Made by a program: the position numbers and the translations under genes. The notes below the pieces were generated by a model that was not told where the DNA came from, searched no databases, and saw only the letters and a program-made list of their open reading frames with translations. Of a stretch of 64,000 bases of DNA, positions 16,988-26,038 are shown piece by piece. How positions within the stretch are numbered: the stretch's first letter is position 1; every line of letters begins with the position of its first letter. The stretch is from Gephyromycinifex aptenodytis (GTDB lineage Bacteria > Actinomycetota > Actinomycetes > Actinomycetales > Dermatophilaceae), in the NCBI RefSeq assembly GCF_012277275.1, contig NZ_CP051155.1, positions 2,232,001 through 2,296,000 on the forward strand. The letters are read 5' to 3'.

Positions 16988-18031
16988 TCAGCCAGCCGCG
17001 GACAGACCATTCCCTTCGGCGTTCAACTTCTCGGCATCTTCTGGAGCACCGATAGCGTCCAGGATGCGGTTGAGATCATCCACTGAGGCGAACTCCACCG
17101 TGAGCTTGCCCCGTTTACGGCCCATGTTGATGGCCACCCGGGTATCCCAACGATCAGAGAGCCGCGCCGCCAGGTCTTCCAACTCGGGGGTCGGCGTCTT
17201 GGTTCGGGACGTCCGGGTACGTACCGGCCCACCCTCACCCAGAGCGACAATTTCCTCCACGCTCCGCACGGACAAGCCCTCGGCCACGATGCGCTGCGCC
17301 AGCCGCTCCATGGACGCGGGATCATCCAAACCAAGCAGTGCGCGTGCATGGCCTGCGGAGAGGACGCCTGCCGCGACCCGCCGCGCCACCAACGGGGGCA
17401 ACCGGAGCAGGCGCACGGAGTTGGTGATCTGTGGGCGGGAACGGGCCAACCGTTCGGCCAACTGCTCGTGGGTGCACCCGAAGTCCTCCAGCAGCTGCTG
17501 GTAGGCAGCCGCCTCTTCCAACGGGTTTAGCTGGCTGCGATGCAGGTTCTCCAGCAGGGCATCGCGAAGCATCGCCTCGTCGCTGGTCTCGCGAACGATG
17601 GCCGGGATATGCGTCAGGCCGGCCTCGGTTGCAGCGCGCAACCGGCGCTCACCCATGACGAGTTCATAGCCATCATCCATCGGGCGGACAACAACTGGTT
17701 GCAGGACACCGATCTCTTTGATGCTCGAGACCAGCTCGAACAATTCGTCTTCATCGAAGACGGTCCGGGGCTGCCGCGGGTTGGTCTTGATCTCTGTCAC
17801 CGACAAGTGCGCGAAACGCGCGCCCGGCACCGGGGTGAGCTCTGGCATCACCTGCTCCGCCGTCCGGGTGCGCGCTTCCGGGGCTGATGTTTCACGTGGA
17901 ACATCGCGGAAGAACACATCGGTTGGGTACGTACCCCGTTCCCGGTCCTGCTGGGGAGCATCCGGGATAAGGGCTCCTAACCCGCGGCCCAACCCCCGAC
18001 GTCGCTCTGCCACGCCATCACGCCCTCTCAC
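16988..18031 (-). CDS. parB: Chromosome-partitioning protein ParB
   Basis: A 347-residue DNA-binding CTPase that loads at parS and spreads to form the segregation complex. The GERRLRAA CTP-binding motif is at residues 127-134, the ENLHRSQLNPLEEA helix follows, then the helix-turn-helix that reads parS, and a C-terminal dimerisation segment. Residues 44-48 (VPRET) are encoded by an in-gene parS site. A GTG at 18013 is an alternative start that begins nearer the conserved RRRGLGRGLGALI box. It is last in the rpmH-to-parB block. Confidence 0.97.
   Translation of the reverse strand: MRGRDGVAERRRGLGRGLGALIPDAPQQDRERGTYPTDVFFRDVPRETSAPEARTRTAEQVMPELTPVPGARFAHLSVTEIKTNPRQPRTVFDEDELFELVSSIKEIGVLQPVVVRPMDDGYELVMGERRLRAATEAGLTHIPAIVRETSDEAMLRDALLENLHRSQLNPLEEAAAYQQLLEDFGCTHEQLAERLARSRPQITNSVRLLRLPPLVARRVAAGVLSAGHARALLGLDDPASMERLAQRIVAEGLSVRSVEEIVALGEGGPVRTRTSRTKTPTPELEDLAARLSDRWDTRVAINMGRKRGKLTVEFASVDDLNRILDAIGAPEDAEKLNAEGNGLSAAG
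17888..17903. other. parS: parS centromere-like site 3 (inside parB)
   Basis: TGTTTCACGTGGAACA, one mismatch to consensus, located inside parB where it encodes part of DVPRET. Parsed on either strand it gives a near-perfect dyad centred on CACGTG. Confidence 0.93.
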
Positions 18032-18168
18032 GCTTGTCTGATGGCCCCGAGCCTACGTCGGGGACCGCTACTCCTTGCTCGGGCTCACCGAACATCTGGT
18101 GTGCGATGTTGGGTCGGCCAACACCTGTCAACCGCGAAACGCGCGCACGATGCTGGTGGTTCTCACCG

Positions 18169-19671
18169 CTATGCCCGGGCAGCAACCTCGGCCGCAGCAT
18201 GCAAATACGCTCGCGCCCCGGTGCACATCGGGTCGTAGGTCAACACAGTCTGTCCGTGGCTGGGCGCTTCGGACACCCGCACAGAGCGGGGGACCGTCGC
18301 CCCCAGCACCGATTCCGGGAAGTGGCTGCGCACCTCGTCGGCCACCTGGGCCGAGAGCCTGGTTCGGGCGTCATACATCGTTAACAAGATCGTAGAAACC
18401 CGGACGTCAGGATTGAGATGTCGCTGGATCATCTCAATATTGCGCAGCAGCATCGAGAGTCCTTCGAGCGCGTAGTACTCGCACTGGATCGGGATCAACA
18501 CTTCCTGAGCAGCCACGAAGGCATTGATCGTTAGCAGCCCGAGGCTCGGCGGGCAGTCGATGAGGATGTAATCCACCGGCGCGTCATCGGCCAGATACGC
18601 GCGCACGGCACGCTGTAGTCGCATTTCGCGCGCCACGAAGGACACCAGTTCAATCTCTGCGCCAGCGAGGTCGATAGTGGCTGGTACGCAGTACAGACCA
18701 GGGATGTCCGGTGATTCCTGCACCACCTCAGCGATAGGAACGTCGTCGACCAGGACCTCGTACACCGAGGGAACCCCAGCACGGTGTTCTATACCCAGCG
18801 CCGTGCTCGCATTTCCCTGCGGGTCGGTATCGATGACGAGCACCCGCAGGCCGCCAACCGCCAGGGCAGCAGCGAGGTTGACTGCCGTCGTTGTCTTACC
18901 GACGCCCCCCTTTTGATTGGCGATGGTGATGACCCGGGTCTTGGCCGGCCGCGGGAAGGGCGCACCCGCAGGCATCGGGATGCGCTGTGGCGCCCGACGG
19001 CGATCGTCAGGCTCCGCGTGGTGCTCGGTTCGGGCTCCCTTGGCAAAATCGGTTCGGGCATCGACCGGTTGGGTGTGCGCCTCATCGGCACCAGCGTCGG
19101 CATTCTCATCCAGCCGGCTGGCGCCCACTGCGGCCAGGGATTCGCCGTCGGACGCGTTCGCATACTCGCTGACCAGCGGCTTTTCATCAGTCGAGCCAAG
19201 TGTCGCGATGACCGGTTCACTTGTCTGCGCAGCTAGCTCTGCAGTCTCCGAACTGAGGTGTGGAGTCAAAGACGAAGCCGGGATTGTGTGCTCGGCTGCA
19301 GTGGGAGTCACCACCACGGGGGCCTGGTCATCTTCGGCGGATGTGGCATGCTCGGGCGCCCCCGGGGTGTCATTCGAGCTGGGACCGACGTGCGCTTCCG
19401 CTGCGGAGTAGGAGATCGGCTCCGCCACGCGCGCAGGTTGCTGCTCTGTCGCTGCCTGCTCCTGGGTCGACCCAGCAACGCCCGGCTCACCAGATGTACC
19501 CCGGCCTGTGCTGTGGCCCGCTTGCGCTGGGGAGGCTACCGGCGCCTGGACGGCAGTTGAGTCGTCCGCATCGGCGCATGTTTCACGTGAAACAGTCGGC
19601 CATCCCAACGGTGTGGAGGCGACCCGGCGGGCCGCTATGGGCCATCCGAGATTGTGCGCTGCGTGTGTCAC
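18169..19671 (-). CDS. parA: Chromosome-partitioning ATPase ParA with long N-terminal extension
   Basis: A 500-residue ParA/Soj ATPase. The deviant Walker A (KGGVGKTT) is at residues 254-261, Walker A' (DTDPQGN) and Walker B (ILIDCPPSLG) follow, and the C-terminal 260 residues are a normal ParA fold. About 240 residues of Ala/Glu/Pro/Ser-rich sequence precede it, far longer than the usual 20-90. Residues 27-31 (VSRET) are encoded by a perfect parS, as in Streptomyces ParA, which supports the upstream start at ATG 19671. ParA moves ParB-parS complexes and in polar actinobacteria binds pole scaffolds; the extension may serve such contacts. Confidence 0.95.
   Translation of the reverse strand: MTHAAHNLGWPIAARRVASTPLGWPTVSRETCADADDSTAVQAPVASPAQAGHSTGRGTSGEPGVAGSTQEQAATEQQPARVAEPISYSAAEAHVGPSSNDTPGAPEHATSAEDDQAPVVVTPTAAEHTIPASSLTPHLSSETAELAAQTSEPVIATLGSTDEKPLVSEYANASDGESLAAVGASRLDENADAGADEAHTQPVDARTDFAKGARTEHHAEPDDRRRAPQRIPMPAGAPFPRPAKTRVITIANQKGGVGKTTTAVNLAAALAVGGLRVLVIDTDPQGNASTALGIEHRAGVPSVYEVLVDDVPIAEVVQESPDIPGLYCVPATIDLAGAEIELVSFVAREMRLQRAVRAYLADDAPVDYILIDCPPSLGLLTINAFVAAQEVLIPIQCEYYALEGLSMLLRNIEMIQRHLNPDVRVSTILLTMYDARTRLSAQVADEVRSHFPESVLGATVPRSVRVSEAPSHGQTVLTYDPMCTGARAYLHAAAEVAARA
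19579..19594. other. parS: parS centromere-like site 4 (perfect, in parA 5' end)
   Basis: TGTTTCACGTGAAACA, an exact match to the parS consensus, within the 5' end of parA, about 6 kb from oriC. Confidence 0.97.
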
Positions 19672-19809
19672 CCGACATCCTTGCTCGTGGCTGAGACTGA
19701 CGTCCTACGTTAGTCGCTCAGACGTCCGACCCGGGCATCGGCCCACACACCGGCCGGTGCCCAGCCCTAGTTTGGCCGCACATCACAGCAACTAGGCCTC
19801 GGGTGAGCC

Positions 19810-20529
19810 TTAACGACGTGGGCGCCGTGCCGTCCGCCGACTGGACCGGGTTTCGACGCGTACACCTCTGATCACGGTCGTCGGCTGTTCCAGTAAGTCC
19901 GTGCCGACCTGAAGGACCGTCAACTCAGCCCAACCGACCCGGCCCGCAGCACCCCGATCCCGCTCTAACTCTTCTTGGGCAGAGGCTCCCTTGAGTGCGA
20001 GCATCAGTCCGCCCGGCCGAACCAGCGGCGCCATCCAACCCGACAGCGTCGCTAAACGCGATACCGCACGCGCCGTGACGACGTCACCGACGACAGCGAC
20101 TTCCTCAGCTCGACCCCGATGGACCTGCACGTGGCTCAGTCCTAGGTCGGTGATGACCTCCTCCAGCCAGGCCACCCGGCGCGCCATCGGCTCAACCAGG
20201 TCTATCTGTAGATCCGGGCGGGCGATCGCCACCGCCAATCCGGGCAGACCTGCTCCGGAGCCGACATCAACCAGATGGGCCGACTGCGGAATCAGTTCAC
20301 TGACAACGGCGCAGTTGAGGATATGACGTTCCCACAAGCGTTCGACTTCACGTGGTCCGATCAGCCCGTGTGTGACACCGGTATCGGCCAGATGCGCTGC
20401 GTAGGACTGGGCCATCGGCAGGGCTGACCCGTAGATTCGCTCCGCCACAGCGGGCGGCGGCGGGCAGCCGGGGGCGCGGCTCTGTTCCGACTGCCCTCCG
20501 TTGCGAACTACCTCATCCATGTCCGTCAC
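19810..20529 (-). CDS. rsmG: 16S rRNA (guanine527-N7)-methyltransferase RsmG (GidB)
   Basis: A 239-residue SAM-dependent methyltransferase acting on G527 of 16S rRNA. The SAM-binding motif VDVGSGAGLPGL is near residues 87-98, and TARAVSRLA further on is the GidB signature. The GTG start overlaps the jag stop (GTGA, 20526-20529); an ATG three codons in is an alternative. The C-terminus is Arg-rich. Loss of this gene gives low-level streptomycin resistance in other bacteria; here it looks intact. Confidence 0.95.
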   Translation of the reverse strand: MTDMDEVVRNGGQSEQSRAPGCPPPPAVAERIYGSALPMAQSYAAHLADTGVTHGLIGPREVERLWERHILNCAVVSELIPQSAHLVDVGSGAGLPGLAVAIARPDLQIDLVEPMARRVAWLEEVITDLGLSHVQVHRGRAEEVAVVGDVVTARAVSRLATLSGWMAPLVRPGGLMLALKGASAQEELERDRGAAGRVGWAELTVLQVGTDLLEQPTTVIRGVRVETRSSRRTARRPRR

Positions 20530-21083
20530 ACGGGCAGAACGACGACGTGGCGGCGCGGGTCCACTCCTTCGGACTCCGACGTGAGCCCGGCTCGCAGCAC
20601 CTCGTCGTGGGCAACCTTGCGTTCGAAAGCGGTCATCGGTTCCAGTGGCTCGGGCTGCTGGGTCTGCTTAACCTTCTCGATGGCTACCCGAGCGACCTCG
20701 ATGACGGCTTGGCGGCGCTGTGCGCGGTAACCTGCGACGTCCAGCATCAACCGGCTGCGTTCGCCGGTCTCCGCCTGCACCGCCATCCGACTCAGCTCCT
20801 GCAGTGCCTCCAGCACGCGGCCCTCGGGGCCGACGAGCCGACGGGGAACCCGACCCTCCTCGGAGTCCACGATGGCCACGATGGCCCGATCGCCATCGAT
20901 GTCCACGTCCAGGTCGCCGTCCAGGTCAGCGATGTCCAGAAGACGTTCGAGGAAGTCGGCAGCGACCTCGCCCTCGCGCTCCAAGGCTGCGGCGCGGTCT
21001 TTGCGGCTGGGTGCCACAGGTGCTGCTTCTGCGTCGATCTCGTCGGGCGCGGCCGACACCTCGACCTGCGTGTTGTCGCTCAT
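20526..21083 (-). CDS. jag: Jag/KhpB family RNA-binding protein (KH-R3H)
   Basis: A 185-residue protein with an acidic N-terminus, a KH-type region (VGPEGRVLEALQELSR) and a C-terminal R3H segment (AFERKVAHDEVL). It lacks the Jag-N domain, as usual in actinobacteria. It sits between yidC and rsmG, a conserved place, overlapping rsmG by 4 bp. RNA binding linked to envelope and division control is known for relatives; the targets here are unknown. Confidence 0.93.
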   Translation of the reverse strand: MSDNTQVEVSAAPDEIDAEAAPVAPSRKDRAAALEREGEVAADFLERLLDIADLDGDLDVDIDGDRAIVAIVDSEEGRVPRRLVGPEGRVLEALQELSRMAVQAETGERSRLMLDVAGYRAQRRQAVIEVARVAIEKVKQTQQPEPLEPMTAFERKVAHDEVLRAGLTSESEGVDPRRHVVVLPV

Positions 21084-21132
21084 GTCTCTCCTCGATGCAA
21101 GCGGGCCTGGTGGACCCGCACGTCAGAATCGC

Positions 21133-22149
21133 CTACCTGCGCTTCTTGCGGCGCTTCGGCTGGGGGCGCTGCCCGCTGACAGGACGTTGCTGCACGGCGC
21201 TGCCGTCGCGCGGCGCGGCGGTGCTCCCGGTGCCCTCGTCGCCAGCGGCGTCGTCGTCCTCGTTGTGGTGCAGGCCTGGGACGGTGAACTTCTTGTGGGC
21301 TTTGCCACGGCGGGCGCGGCGAGCCTCCAGGGCCTGTTCGGCCGGGGAACCAGGCGCAGGCATCCGGTTGATCACGTAGAACTGCTGGCCCATGGTCCAC
21401 ACGTTCGTGGTGAACCAGTAGATGAGCACGCCGATGGGGAAGTTCACGCCCGAGACCGCAAAGATCACCGGGAACAGGTACAACATGATCTTCTGCTGCT
21501 GCGCGAATGGGTTGTCCAGCGCGCTGGCAGGCATGTTCTTGCGCATCAACTGGTGCTGGGTGATGAACGTCGAGGCAGACATCAAGGCGATGAGCACGAC
21601 GGTGACGATCTTGGCCGAGACACTGTCGGAGTACATGAACGTCGAGGACAGCACTGCCCCGAAGATGTCGGAGCTCTCAGCCTGGGCTGCCAGGTCAGGC
21701 CCCAGCGGGCCTGCGCTTTGCACCTCGCCGCTGGCCACCCTGCCCAGGTTGTTGAGCACGTAGAACAACCCGAAGAAGATCGGCATCTGCATGAGGATCG
21801 GCAGGCACGAACTGAACGGGTTGGTGCCCGTCCGCTTGTAGAGCTGCATCGTCTCCTGGGTCATCGCCTGCTGCGATTCCGGATCCTTGCGGCCCTTGTA
21901 CTTCTTTTGGATCTTCTGCAGTTCGGGCTGGATGAGCTGCATCCGCCGCGAGCTTTGGATCTGCTTGACGAATAGCGGGATCAGGATGATTCGCACCACG
22001 ACAACGAGCCCGGCGATCGCCAGAGCCCACGTCCAACCGGACGCGGCGGGAAGGCCAAGGGCCGTGAACCCGCTGTGGAAGGCCACGAGCACCCACTCCA
22101 CGGCCCACTCGATCGGCCACAGCAGTGTTCCCCACAAGCCTCGTTCCAT
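21133..22149 (-). CDS. yidC: Membrane protein insertase YidC
   Basis: A 338-residue YidC/Oxa1 insertase that helps Sec-dependent and independent membrane proteins fold into the membrane. There are five hydrophobic segments, the conserved hydrophilic-groove Arg in the first one (VVVVRIILIP), the cytoplasmic coiled hairpin (QPELQKIQKKYKG), and a basic C-terminal tail ending PKRRKKRR that probably binds ribosomes. I chose ATG 22149, preceded by AAGGAAG, over a longer reading frame that would overlap yidD. Confidence 0.95.
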   Translation of the reverse strand: MERGLWGTLLWPIEWAVEWVLVAFHSGFTALGLPAASGWTWALAIAGLVVVVRIILIPLFVKQIQSSRRMQLIQPELQKIQKKYKGRKDPESQQAMTQETMQLYKRTGTNPFSSCLPILMQMPIFFGLFYVLNNLGRVASGEVQSAGPLGPDLAAQAESSDIFGAVLSSTFMYSDSVSAKIVTVVLIALMSASTFITQHQLMRKNMPASALDNPFAQQQKIMLYLFPVIFAVSGVNFPIGVLIYWFTTNVWTMGQQFYVINRMPAPGSPAEQALEARRARRGKAHKKFTVPGLHHNEDDDAAGDEGTGSTAAPRDGSAVQQRPVSGQRPQPKRRKKRR

Positions 22150-22228
22150 GTCTTCCTTCTCGTCTGGCGGTTCACCGCGCTGCGGTGGCGGCGCGGTGAT
22201 CGCTGTCGTGCGAGCACCGCCGGTTCTT

Positions 22229-22567
22229 TCAGGCGGAAGCGCCCGCCTCATTGTGGCGCACAGGTCGACCTTGCGGCCCGCGCTGGGGAACGTGGTCGAC
22301 GCCCCCAGGGTTCCACGGATGGCATCGCCCGAGTCGGCAGGCTGCCAACCAGCTACCTCGCACAGGTCCGAAACGCCGCACCGCCTCTAGCCCGTAGGCC
22401 GAGCAGCTCGGATAGAAGCGACAGCTCGGCGGGGTCAACGGCGAGATAGCTACCTGGTAGAAACGAATGAACCACACGATCGGCGCTGCTGCCCACCGGG
22501 CGAGTTGCCCGGGGCGATTCGGCTGCACGTGGTCGGGGTTGCCAACCTCGGGCAACTGCCCGCTCAT
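22229..22567 (-). CDS. yidD: Membrane protein insertion efficiency factor YidD
   Basis: A 112-residue protein with the YidD core: an amphipathic entry ([21 protein letters not shown]) and the [15 protein letters not shown] and CHPWNPGG motifs with their conserved Cys residues. It assists YidC. It overlaps rnpA by 4 bp (22564-22567) and lies 79 bp ahead of yidC. Confidence 0.93.
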   Translation of the reverse strand: MSGQLPEVGNPDHVQPNRPGQLARWAAAPIVWFIRFYQVAISPLTPPSCRFYPSCSAYGLEAVRRFGPVRGSWLAACRLGRCHPWNPGGVDHVPQRGPQGRPVRHNEAGASA

Positions 22568-22923
22568 GGCCCGACCTCGAAATGCTGAGGCCGCTGCAGG
22601 ACACGCGGCAACAACTTGGCCAGGCTCGACCCGAGGGTGAGGTAATCGGCTTGAGCCGCAGCTGGATTAGCTCGCACCACGATGTCATACCCAGCGGGTA
22701 GTTCTTCGAGGTGAGCTGCCATGAGGGCCCGCAGACGTCGTTTGACCCGGTTACGCACGACGGAGTTACCGACTTTGCGAGACACGACGAAACCCACCCG
22801 CGCTACCGTTCCAGCAGCACACGGGTGGGCATGTACGACCAGGAGGGGGCTGCCCGCTCGCCGACCCCGTGACGCAGCCGCGAAATCGCGATGGTCACGC
22901 AGTCGGTGAACTGACGGCAGCAC
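22564..22923 (-). CDS. rnpA: Ribonuclease P protein component
   Basis: A 119-residue basic protein that binds the RNase P RNA and helps cleave tRNA 5' leaders. The RNR motif RNRVKRRLR is at residues 57-65 and the N-terminal L-x-x-x-x-DF segment is present. It is 4 bp from rpmH, so ribosomal protein L34 and RnpA are expressed together as in nearly all bacteria. Confidence 0.95.
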   Translation of the reverse strand: MLPSVHRLRDHRDFAAASRGRRAGSPLLVVHAHPCAAGTVARVGFVVSRKVGNSVVRNRVKRRLRALMAAHLEELPAGYDIVVRANPAAAQADYLTLGSSLAKLLPRVLQRPQHFEVGP

Positions 22924-22927
22924 CCGC

Positions 22928-23065
22928 TCAGGCCGAGAGCTTGGCGCGGCCCTTGAGGCGACGGGAGCTCATAATGCTGCGGCCGGCGCGCGTGGACATG
23001 CGCAGCCGGAAGCCGTGGGTCTTGGCACGACGACGGTTGTTGGGCTGGAAGGTCCGCTTGCTCAC
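22928..23065 (-). CDS. rpmH: 50S ribosomal protein L34
   Basis: A 45-residue basic protein, [19 protein letters not shown] onwards, which is the standard L34 sequence. The start is GTG 23065, with GGAG eight bases upstream; a longer frame up to 23143 only adds unconserved sequence. It is the first gene of the minus-strand block that ends at parB. Confidence 0.97.
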   Translation of the reverse strand: MSKRTFQPNNRRRAKTHGFRLRMSTRAGRSIMSSRRLKGRAKLSA

Positions 23066-23643
23066 GATGATCTCCGTTACCGCGCCGCCTCGCGGCGGCG
23101 CTACGTGCTGGGTGGTCCGTTCAAGATGACGATGGCGATCCACAGCCGTGATCGCCGACCCGCCTCGTAGAGGCGAAGAATTGGCTCTTCACTTCCTACG
23201 ATGACGGACACGCGAAAACGGCCGTGAGGGCGGCCAAGGGTCAACGGTACGAGGGCGCTGCCCGATGGGTCAAACTGCGCGCAATGTTTTGGGCCGCTGC
23301 CGAGGCCGGTATGTACTCAAGACGACCTCGAACCGTCTCGGCCCGTCTGCGCACAGTCACCCTGGGAGCCGGTCGACCAGCGCCTACTTCCGTGTGAATT
23401 GCCTTGCCTTGGTATGGATTACGTCGTTCGGCTTGCCGTCGGTGGGCCGCGGGCGTTAGCGTCGGTGCCGTCGTCCCCAGTCGGGATGGGACACAGGCCG
23501 AAGACTGAACAGGCCCTCGATCCGGAGTCGGGTCGCGGACCTAATGTCTCCTTTGCCAATTCATCCACAACCTGTGCGCATCCCTGTGGACAACTGTCGG
23601 CGACAGGTCTTCATGGGCCCCGGCGCATGCGTATGGTTTGCCT
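23066..23643. other. rpmH-dnaA intergenic region with DnaA boxes
   Basis: A 578-bp divergent region carrying the rpmH and dnaA promoters. Close to dnaA are two DnaA boxes, TCATCCACA at 23561-23569 and TGTGGACAA (inverted TTGTCCACA) at 23585-23593, placed 50-80 bp before the dnaA start, as expected for autoregulation by DnaA. I find no gene in it; the short frames are not conserved-looking. Confidence 0.7.
23082..23101. promoter_or_regulatory. Hairpin in the rpmH leader
   Basis: GCGCCGCC-TCGC-GGCGGCGC, a perfect 8-bp GC stem with a 4-nt loop, ends 16 bp before the rpmH GTG, just upstream of its ribosome site. It could stabilise the leader or modulate translation; function not shown. Confidence 0.45.
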
Positions 23644-25125
23644 ATGCCTGGCCTCTCCGCAGACCGCCCGACTCCTCCCGCCGATGGAGAGGATGAGTCG
23701 GTCCAAATATGGTCGGCGGCTCTTCGAGCGCTCGATCGCGCCGGGATTCCTGCCCCGCAACGTGCGTTCCTGCGTCAGGCCACCCTGGTCGGGGTGTTGG
23801 AGACCACCGCCCTCATCGCCGTACCGGACGACTTCACCAAAGAGATCGTCGAGACGCGGGTACGCGATGCGCTCACTGCGGTGCTGGCCGAACGGGTCGG
23901 TCACGAGGTTCGCCTTGCGGTGACGGTCGATCCGTCCTTGCGGGAGCGGTTCACCGCCGCTGAGCAGCCCGTGTTGGAGGGCTATCCGGATACCTCCCCC
24001 GATTCTGAGCCTGCGATGGCGCACTCCTCCGAGCCTGAGGATGTCGCCTATACCCGTTCGCCTGCTCCAGCCAGCACCCGACGTAATGACACTCCTGCAC
24101 GGTTGAACCCGAAGTACACCTTCGAGACTTTCGTCATCGGTTCCAGCAACCGGTTCGCTCATGCCGCCGCCGTCGCCGTGGCGGAGGCGCCGGCCAAGGC
24201 CTACAACCCGTTGTTCGTCTATGGCGATTCGGGGTTGGGCAAGACGCATCTGCTGCACGCAATCGGCCACTATGCGCGCAACCTCTACCCGCATGTGCAG
24301 GTGAAGTACGTCAACTCCGAAGAGTTCACGAACGACTTCATCAACAGCATCCGCGACGACAAGGCCGCCAGCTTCCAGCGCCGCTATCGCGAGGTCGATG
24401 TTCTGCTCATCGACGACATCCAATTCCTGCAGGGAAAGATGCAGACGCAGGAAGAGTTCTTTCACACCTTCAACACCTTGCACAACGCGAACAAGCAGGT
24501 GGTCATCACCTCCGATGTGCCGCCCAAGCAGTTGTCCGGTTTTGAAGAGCGTATGCGCAGCCGGTTCGAGTGGGGCCTGCTCACGGATGTGCAGCCTCCC
24601 GACCTTGAGACGCGCATCGCGATCCTGCGCAAGAAGGCTGTGCAAGAGAAGCTGTCGCTACCCGATGAGGTGTTGGAGTTCATTGCCAGCCGCATCTCGA
24701 CCAACATCCGTGAGCTTGAAGGGGCCCTGATCCGGGTGACGGCGTTCGCGAGCTTGAACCGCCAGCCGGCTGAGCTGAGCTTGGCCGAGATCGTTCTGAA
24801 GGACCTCATCCCCGACGCGGCCGGCAGCCAAATCACGGCGTCGATGATCATGGGTCAGACAGCCGCCTACTTCGGGTTGTCCCTTGACGACTTGTGCGGG
24901 TCCTCGCGCTCGCGGGTGCTGGTGACCGCCAGGCAGATCGCTATGTATCTATGCCGGGAACTGACCGAGTTGTCCTTGCCGAAGATCGGCCAACAATTCG
25001 GCGGACGCGATCACACTACGGTGATGCACGCTGACCGCAAGATCCGCCAGCTCATGGCGGAGCGGCGATCGGTGTACAACCAGGTCACGGAACTCACCAC
25101 CCGTATCCGCTCCCAGTCCTCGTAA
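23644..25125 (+). CDS. dnaA: Chromosomal replication initiator DnaA
   Basis: A 493-residue AAA+ initiator that melts oriC. Domain I is at the N-terminus, with a variable acidic domain II linker (about 105-150). Domain III has Walker [10 protein letters not shown] (194-202) and Walker [11 protein letters not shown]. The C-terminal domain IV contains the [11 protein letters not shown] DnaA-box-reading signature. I start at ATG 23644; a TTG two codons earlier is less likely. DnaA boxes lie upstream and throughout the region downstream. Confidence 0.98.
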   Translation: MPGLSADRPTPPADGEDESVQIWSAALRALDRAGIPAPQRAFLRQATLVGVLETTALIAVPDDFTKEIVETRVRDALTAVLAERVGHEVRLAVTVDPSLRERFTAAEQPVLEGYPDTSPDSEPAMAHSSEPEDVAYTRSPAPASTRRNDTPARLNPKYTFETFVIGSSNRFAHAAAVAVAEAPAKAYNPLFVYGDSGLGKTHLLHAIGHYARNLYPHVQVKYVNSEEFTNDFINSIRDDKAASFQRRYREVDVLLIDDIQFLQGKMQTQEEFFHTFNTLHNANKQVVITSDVPPKQLSGFEERMRSRFEWGLLTDVQPPDLETRIAILRKKAVQEKLSLPDEVLEFIASRISTNIRELEGALIRVTAFASLNRQPAELSLAEIVLKDLIPDAAGSQITASMIMGQTAAYFGLSLDDLCGSSRSRVLVTARQIAMYLCRELTELSLPKIGQQFGGRDHTTVMHADRKIRQLMAERRSVYNQVTELTTRIRSQSS

Positions 25126-26038
25126 TCCACATACCGGGGTCAACGCTGGGGAAAAGTTCTCTTTCGGCGACTCAGGAGAGCTGAGAAGCTGCACCGAGGG
25201 CGCTTAATCGGTCCTACATTGCCGATACCGCGGGCCGTGTTTCCGCAATGTTCAGCTTCACCGGCTGCCCTACGGGCAAGGCCTTTCTCTGGCCTGCGGT
25301 GGGGCTTGACGGGCCGGTGTTGGGCCTGATCTCGCCTTCGGATGCCCAGCAGGCAGGTCTCTGACAAGGGGAGATGTCCAATTCACCCGAGTTGCAAGGG
25401 TGTTCAAGACACCTGTCCACACAACTATCCACACCTGGGGAAAACCGACGTCCGTCCAGGTCGCTCGATGAGGATCAGGTCACTGACGTGCAACGATGCC
25501 TCCACAGGTGGGGAAAAGCCTGTGGATAACTACCATTCAGACGTCCGTCCACACCCCCTGTGCACAGCACGCAGTGTCCTGCGGCGATGCCACGGCCGCA
25601 GCTGTGGACAACAGGTGGAGAAGCCGGGGAGCCTGTTTACGACGATCGTCCGTCCACAAGCCCCCGTCCTGCGTCCACCAAAACGTCCACGAGTTGTCCA
25701 CAACGCAAAAGGCGGTGTGACCAGCATGTTTGTCGTGAGTGCACAGGATCCACAGGCCCTATGACAACGATGAGACCTATCCATCTAGATATCCCACCCC
25801 ACGTACGTTGTGGATGAACAGGTGGGGACGAGCAGGTGCCACCCACAACTACGGGCAGCGCTCTATCGGCAGCTTTAGGCAGTACCTGAGGATTTGCCGC
25901 TGAATTGTCACGGCGCCTCCGTAGTGGCGGATTGGTTGGCGCTCGCCCGGGGACTACAGTCGGAGACCGCGCTACTGCGCACGTCCCCTGGGACGATGGA
26001 GCGAACGGTCACAGACCGTCGAGTTGGAGAAGGGGCGG
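25126..26038. other. oriC: Origin of replication oriC
   Basis: A 913-bp non-coding region between dnaA and dnaN with clustered DnaA boxes: TAATCCACA 25123, CTGTCCACA 25413, CTATCCACA 25425, TGTGGATAA 25521 (inverted), CCGTCCACA 25545 and 25650, TGTGGACAA 25603 (inverted), TTGTCCACA 25694, TGTGGATGA 25809 (inverted). Three are perfect (25521, 25603, 25694). Several boxes are preceded by a GGTGGGGAAAA-type element. A locally AT-rich patch near 25778-25797 is a candidate unwinding element. Location and box density match actinobacterial origins. Confidence 0.93.

Noticed and set aside
23221-23280. Short inverted repeat in the rpmH-dnaA region
   Set aside because: The stem is only about 5 bp and not placed near either gene start, so it could be chance.
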